Assembly (NCBI RefSeq): GCF_000003605.2
Contig: NW_003143299.1
Coordinates: forward strand, 138,565 to 151,453
Direction of reading: 5' to 3'
Length of the DNA stretch: 12,889 nt
From: Saccoglossus kowalevskii
Lineage: Eukaryota > Hemichordata > Enteropneusta > Harrimaniidae
Shown in pieces: positions 8,474 through 12,889 of the stretch. The position numbers were made by a program, and so were the translations under genes. Position 1 is the first letter of the stretch, and every line of letters begins with the position of its first letter. Under the pieces are notes generated by a model. That model saw nothing but the letters and a program-made list of their open reading frames with translations, did not search any database and was not told the origin of the DNA.

Positions 8474-8660
8474 TATACTGTAAAAGGATTAATTATTCAC
8501 TGGGTTTTAATTTTACTTATTTCGCTGACTGGAAAAATGCGCTAAATTAAAACCCAGTGAATATGTAATATTTAGCATAGAACACATTATCTAAATGATA
8601 AAACCTTGAATTTAAAAACCCACAGAATATGCCTGAAATGGTAAATCATTTTACAGTTTA
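8474..8660. mobile_element. Fold-back miniature element with perfect 20-bp internal inverted repeat
   Basis: Outer termini TATACTGTAAAAGGATT (8474-8490) and AATCATTTTACAGTTTA (8644-8660) match as inverted repeats at 15 of 17. Inside, TATTCACTGGGTTTTAATTT (8494-8513) has an exact reverse complement at 8544-8563 around a 30-nt spacer. A third, imperfect copy (AAAAACCCACAGAATATGCC) lies at 8614-8633 in the same orientation as the right arm. The element is 187 bp and has no coding frame. Terminal repeats plus a strong internal stem are typical of a non-autonomous DNA element of fold-back or MITE type. The target duplication is not clear; TA-rich flanks leave TTA or TA possible. The transposase family is not determined. 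Confidence 0.78.
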
Positions 8661-9557
8661 TTTGGTAAAATACAAGTAAAAGTGGTGTAAATCATACTAT
8701 TTTGGGTAAGAAAGGAAATTTTCATTGAATTTGAAGAATCTAAATTTAATTAAAACGACATAAGTTTTTTGCCAATTTGGATAACACTTGAGACTAAATG
8801 GACATAATTCCTGGTTGGCTAAATTTCTTGATCCAAATTTTGAAATTTAATATGAACAAAATTATGCAGGTTGTAAAGGACAAAAGTTGAATTCAGTGGT
8901 CAAAGGTTTAATAATACATAACATCTGGTACATGATAAATGTATGCAAATATCTGGAATTTTTGTTGTTGTTCACTTGTGCGTTGATAAGTATGACATTT
9001 TTATACCCCAAGTGTGCTCAGAAAGGTCAAAAGATTTGAAAAACTGGCACAAAATGCAGCCCTCTAATTGTAAAGAAAGTAATAGAGGTTACTTTGTGCT
9101 AATTGCTTAGGCCATGAAAAAACTAAATTAGTTTCTCTTATCATTGGAATCAGAAAATGAGGTCTCAAAGCTTTTTTTTAAAATTATTATTTTTTGTTGT
9201 TGGCAACATGTAGCTCGGGAAAGATTGTGTTTGCAACTAGCACAAGACAAACAGACATGTTGATTGAAATGAGAAGCATTTTCACTACCAATTACGCTAC
9301 ACTTGTTGCCATTGGTGATGGATCCATATTATTTTGCATTCAAAAAAATGTATAGGTGTGAGAAACAACGAATTTCCTTTCACATGCTCTACTACTGTAT
9401 TGAGTAACATGCAGTAATTTAGATAGCATTGTGTTGCCTTCACCATGTGTACAGGTACGGATGGTTTGTCATGTGGAAAATGTGAAAAATACACCCTCCT
9501 TTTAGTGTGCAGCAACATTTGTGATACCATGTAGCGAAAGCAGAATGCCTCATTTAC
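8661..9557. other. Non-coding stretch
   Basis: No gene is supported. A minus-strand open frame runs about 90 codons down to 9297, directly downstream of the candidate exon at 9558-9688. It has no recognisable domain and no clear splice ends, so it could be intron or transcript read-through. A short imperfect stem (CCTCTAATT/AATAGAGG) lies near 9060-9088. Confidence 0.4.
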
Positions 9558-9688
9558 TTCATACTACATGTAGTATTAAAAGTACCATTAGATTCCAAGG
9601 ACATTGTAAATTGTATGTCTGGAACATTTGTAGCCGTTCCACGTCTTTGACTGGCAAACTGACAATTGACTAAAACATACAATTCCGT
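9558..9688 (-). CDS. Candidate internal exon (unrecognised protein, possibly extracellular)
   Basis: On the minus strand a strong pyrimidine tract and acceptor (ATTTTTATTTCAACTATTGTACACAG) ends at 9689. The phase-0 frame then runs 43 codons to ATGAA|GTAAATG, an acceptable donor. The peptide starts TELYVLVNCQF, continues through an Arg/Thr-containing stretch and ends near SLESNGTFNTTCSM. It has two possible N-glycosylation sequons (NGT, NTT) and alternates hydrophobic residues as in beta strands, hinting at a secreted or luminal domain; that is inference. Its incoming phase 0 fits the outgoing phase of 11551-11635. A second frame over part of the segment is open and cannot be excluded. An earlier weak donor (AATG|GTACTT) is the alternative end. 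Confidence 0.27.
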
Positions 9689-11550
9689 CTGTGTACAATA
9701 GTTGAAATAAAAATGTTATTGTGGCACAATAGCGCTTGACAAAATATGATCCATCAGTGAAAGTTTGAACAAAGCAAAACACTGTCATCTTTATTAACTT
9801 ATTATTGTAAACAGGAAAGAGATGAATAATAATATTGTTATCAGATGAATACCACAAGGTAAGGTACGATTGTATTCATCTCCGCTGCGCATTGGTCGAT
9901 ATGATTTACAACAACCTCATAATATGTAAAACTATGACTGAACTAATCACATTCTGCAGTACGTGATCACTTAACAGACTGTAATAATGTTTTTGTACGT
10001 TGTCGCAAACAAGATATAGACCACATATGCATGCACTCAGTCTCCATGAGATATTGGTGAGATATTGTTAAACCATTGCTGATTGACAAAATTTAATTAC
10101 CATTCACTAATAATTTATGATGTGGTTGTAAATCCCAAGTTAGTGAGTACAATATGCCAGAGCTTTTGCTTTTTAGATCCACGAGAAAAACGCATTCTGG
10201 CTATTTAGCACTATATAAAGTTTTGGTCAATTAGAAGCGCATCTCTACTAGAAGCACCGAAAACTGCATTTATTGAGCGCAGGATCATTAAAATATGACT
10301 TAGGACACAAACATGCAATATTTTTGACCATAGACACAAGTCTGTCATTATATAAAGTACATGTGCTACTAATGGAATAAATACAGTATGTGTATATCTT
10401 GGAACAAGAATGAAGCAAGACATATAATAAGCATTCCTCTGCATATACCCAGTAGTACATGTATGTTTGAATCTTTATTATGGGATGACAGGGTGTTGCA
10501 GGCACACACTGACTAAGAATTGCAGACACAGCTGTTCAATTCTACATAAAACACCTCAGAGACTGACAACTTTCAGAAGAAATTCATGAACCATGGCATA
10601 ACCTAACCATGACAGCCATGCCAAGTATCCAAGTTTCAGTTCTCTATTCTAGTAAAGTGTGATTGAGGTCTAGCATGCAGTCAAAACAAGAATTCATCAA
10701 TTATTCACATAAAAAGAGTCATTTTCATAAGACAAGCAATTCCATGTGTAATTAGAATCAAACTAGTCAAAAAAATAAATAAATTATTAATTAAGTGAGC
10801 AATTAAATTTCAACATTGCCATGGAAACCATAAATTACAAATTGATATATATCCCTGCAGTAATGAGACAGGACTTTTAATGTACACATAAATGTCTGGG
10901 TTATTTTTCTGGAAATGAACCGCTGCTGCCTGCATTATCGTCAGCACGATGATGAATTAGCATGAAAAGTACACATGTAGACACAGTTAAAGGAAAAGTC
11001 AAGGCTAACAACATAATAATCCAGATGAAAGAGCTCCACAAATGTAAAAAAATTCAAATTTAAAATTTTTTTATATCACTTTTCATTCTATAGATATTCA
11101 ATTTTTCATCAATTTATATAATCTAACAACTCGATTCTTCGGCAAATGATTATGGGTAAAATATAACATCCCATCCACACAGTACTTAAATTTGTTTTCA
11201 ATTTTCTTTTTGTAATTATTTGTAGCTATGTTAAACTGAACTGATAGATGAAAACAAATCAACCACACTTCGAAGGGGGTGTTACTATCATTGCAATATT
11301 GATATTGCTGTTTTTTTGGCACACCCACACATTAGATCATTTCACTGCCATGATTGTGGACAAGGATAAAACATAGTTTGTCGAGATGATGCAGTTTAAA
11401 ATTAACGAAAATGTTAAAACACATTTTAAAATGAATGAATTTTAATGAATCATATCACTTGAGGGCTCAAAATCCTGATTTGTCATCACTAAAACTACTA
11501 TTATGAGAACAAATGAATACATAATAAATTTACAGGACATCACCACTCAC
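9689..11550. other. Putative intron or intergenic sequence
   Basis: If the flanking minus-strand exon candidates belong together, this is an intron of about 1.86 kb. It contains the second copy of the dispersed repeat (10291-10385) and two overlapping minus-strand frames at 10211-10529 that look like chance. A 76-codon minus-strand frame at 11098-11328 is also present. Part of that frame follows an acceptor-like TTTTCATCTATCAG and could be an alternative terminal exon ending in YKLMKN and a stop. No canonical AATAAA was seen just after it. Confidence 0.35.
10291..10385 (+). repeat. Diverged dispersed repeat, copy 2
   Basis: This shares the block order with 3918-3991 (AAATATGACTTAG, TTTGACCATAGAC, TGTCATT, CATGTGCTACTAAT). 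A spacer of about 17 bp separates the first two blocks here. Both copies are on the same strand and about 6.4 kb apart. The family is not recognised. Confidence 0.5.
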
Positions 11551-11635
11551 TTTGGAATGATTCTGAATTCGCAAGTTATATAAATGCGTTGAACCCAAGT
11601 TGAAAGTCATACTGTAACCTTGATAATACAGACCA
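11551..11635 (-). CDS. Best-supported candidate internal exon (unrecognised protein)
   Basis: On the minus strand the preceding intron ends ACTAAAAATGTTGTTTTTACAG. This gives a branch-point-like TACTAAA and a pyrimidine tract with a consensus acceptor. The segment then ends TCCAAA|GTGAGT, a good donor. It is 85 nt, enters in phase 2 (one base completes a codon) and leaves in phase 0. Of the three frames only the phase-2 frame is open throughout, with 28 codons beginning GLYYQGYSMTFNLGS and ending LRIQNHSK. The mix of aromatic, polar and basic residues is protein-like. No family is recognised. It pairs with 11769-11824 across a 133-nt GT-AG intron. Confidence 0.38.
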
Positions 11636-11768
11636 CTGTAAAAACAACATTTTTAGTATTCAAAAGACATACAATGTTACAAATAACAGGTGTAGAATAC
11701 ACTTGATAATAATTGCAATATCATTATGCTGATCCTTTCTATATGAGTGAGAGTGCCAGAGACAATAC

Positions 11769-11824
11769 CTGTCAATCAAATGGCGCCAGTGTTGAAAACT
11801 GACTGCTGCCTGAATGATTCTTTT
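11769..11824 (-). CDS. Candidate exon upstream of 11551-11635 (unrecognised protein)
   Basis: On the minus strand the segment reads KRIIQAAVSFQHWRHLID over 18 codons and leaves in phase 2 at GACAG|GTATTG. Joining it to 11551-11635 makes an AGT serine codon at the junction and keeps the frame open. The intron between them would be 133 nt, begin GTATTG and end TTTTTACAG. The donor is sub-optimal at positions +4 to +6. The upstream acceptor is weak: AG follows ATTATTGA, and the pyrimidine tract lies further away. An in-frame TGA lies six bases upstream of the chosen start, so the exon cannot extend far. The 5' boundary could instead be one of several later AGs. Confidence 0.27.
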
Positions 11825-12368
11825 CTTCAATAATCAACCACAGGCAGCCCAGTAAACATGAGGGACAACAGTGGGCTAGAGATATTGTCATGTTCTCAAA
11901 CCCTAACAAAAGTATGAATTAATCTGTTACATCCTGGGTACTGCATTGTGTCAGGTGACACCAAGCCCATACATTCATGAGGCATCTTCTGATAAAACTA
12001 TATATGGTCCCTATAGAGGAACTGTGGTATGGACAAGACATTAAATCAGTCTGGGAAGTCTGATACAATACAAGACACAGCAGCTGAATTATGCACAAAC
12101 TACCCTACATGTATGTTTGTTATATTTTACTTTTGCCAGGACATGCATTCAGAGCAGCTTTTGACTATATTTTTTTCCAGGCAATGCCTCACTGTGTAAA
12201 TTCCCAAGTCATTTGCCTAAGTGCATTGCAGTATACATATCTTAATTCTACTTGCTGTATCAATCTGTTCAAGATTCCTAAACACAGCAGAGTTTAAAGA
12301 AGCAAGAAGCTTAGCACACAATTTCCTTAATGGCAATGCCCCAGTGCACCATTAATGTCTCTGTATTA

Positions 12369-12417
12369 TGAGGGATGGCAAATTTCATTTGCTCATTTAT
12401 CAAAGTGAGGGATGGCA
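12369..12417 (+). repeat. 12-bp direct repeat, 37 bp apart
   Basis: TGAGGGATGGCA occurs exactly at 12369-12380 and 12406-12417. Only two copies exist and the intervening bases are not repeated. It may be a remnant of a local duplication. Confidence 0.8.
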
Positions 12418-12800
12418 TAACAAGTATAGAATACACATGGGTACTGATAGTGAAACAAATACATTGAAATAGTTGATTTTGTTGAGTGCATGAATGCCAA
12501 TCAGAACACTGATTAGTTTTTGTATCTGATGCCAGTTTTTAGATTTGTCATGACACACTGGCGTCACGGAAAGCACTCTCCACCTTTGTACATGTACAAG
12601 AGAATTTCTTAGCAATGAGAAACAAAAAGGGATTGAACAATTAGTGTCGACATGTAATATTCGAGAAGATGAATTAACATTCCCCTGAGAGAAATGCGCT
12701 TCATGTGCCAATGACCCGATAAATGTTTTTACATTAGTTTATAAATAAATAATTCTGTGTAATTTTAATGTATTACGCTGTTTGTTACATGCTCCACGTT

Positions 12801-12820
12801 TTCAACTATAGCGAGTTGAA
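12801..12820. repeat. 7-bp perfect stem, 6-nt loop
   Basis: TTCAACT (12801-12807) and AGTTGAA (12814-12820) are exact reverse complements around ATAGCG. A second small stem (AACAAG/CTTGTT) follows within 20 bp. These are minor structures without assigned role. Confidence 0.6.
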
Positions 12821-12889
12821 CATGGTTAAACAAGTATTAATTTGCTTGTTCGAAAAAAATACAAGATCCCTAGCATAGCTGAGCACTGA

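Larger units (their letters stand above)
11825..12889. other. Non-coding or undetermined sequence to the right edge
   Basis: No gene is supported. A minus-strand frame at about 11932-12100 is open and Cys/Trp-rich, but its splice ends are weak. Open frames at 12091-12297 (plus) and 12400-12711 (minus) are chance-length and lack domains. The interval includes short direct repeats (12369-12417) and a small stem at 12801-12820. Confidence 0.4.

Noticed and set aside
10211-10529. Two overlapping minus-strand open frames as genes
   Set aside because: Both cross the dispersed repeat at 10291-10385, overlap each other in different frames and carry no recognisable domain.
11098-11328. 76-codon minus-strand frame as a terminal exon
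   Set aside because: The best acceptor does not match the phase of the upstream candidate exon, only a weaker AG does, and no canonical polyadenylation signal follows closely. It remains possible but was not called.
1-12889. tRNA, rRNA, or bacterial operon features
   Set aside because: No tRNA A/B boxes with cloverleaf, no rRNA-like stretch, no ribosome binding sites ahead of long frames, and no operon-like gene packing were seen on either strand.

Overview
This window looks like A+T-rich, intron-dense or intergenic nuclear DNA from an animal. It shows no bacterial gene layout. No reading frame is long or dense enough to be a prokaryote-style gene; the longest ATG-initiated frame is 113 codons, about what chance gives at this base composition. 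CpG looks under-represented by eye. The palindromic octamer TACATGTA occurs nine times, against a rough expectation below one. Small inverted-repeat elements and minisatellites are scattered through the window. Together these suggest a marine invertebrate (mollusc, lancelet or similar lophotrochozoan/deuterostome). That assignment is inference from texture, not from a recognised gene.

Layout. Positions 1-524 are a tandem array of a 44-bp unit that runs off the left edge; each unit is itself two diverged 22-bp halves. A 212-bp miniature inverted-repeat element with TA target duplication sits at 1781-1992. A dispersed element of about 330 bp at 3561-3893 carries an internal duplication, and a diverged relative of its repeated module lies near 8363-8446. 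A second, short minisatellite of 40-bp units occupies about 4212-4405. A compact fold-back element with a perfect 20-bp inverted repeat lies at 8474-8660. A diverged direct-repeat pair links 3918-3991 with 10291-10385. Short hairpins lie at 2109-2140, 6976-7002, 7804-7833 and 12801-12820.

Genes. No gene can be named. The best coding evidence is a set of small exon-like segments on the minus strand with splice signals and compatible phases. 11769-11824 joined to 11551-11635 across a 133-nt GT-AG intron is the strongest. It is followed by 9558-9688, then possibly 6492-6552, 5610-5739 and 5153-5199. If real, the window lies inside one minus-strand gene with introns from about 130 nt to several kb. 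The peptides look protein-like but match no family I can identify, and chance cannot be excluded by reading alone. Everything else appears to be non-coding.
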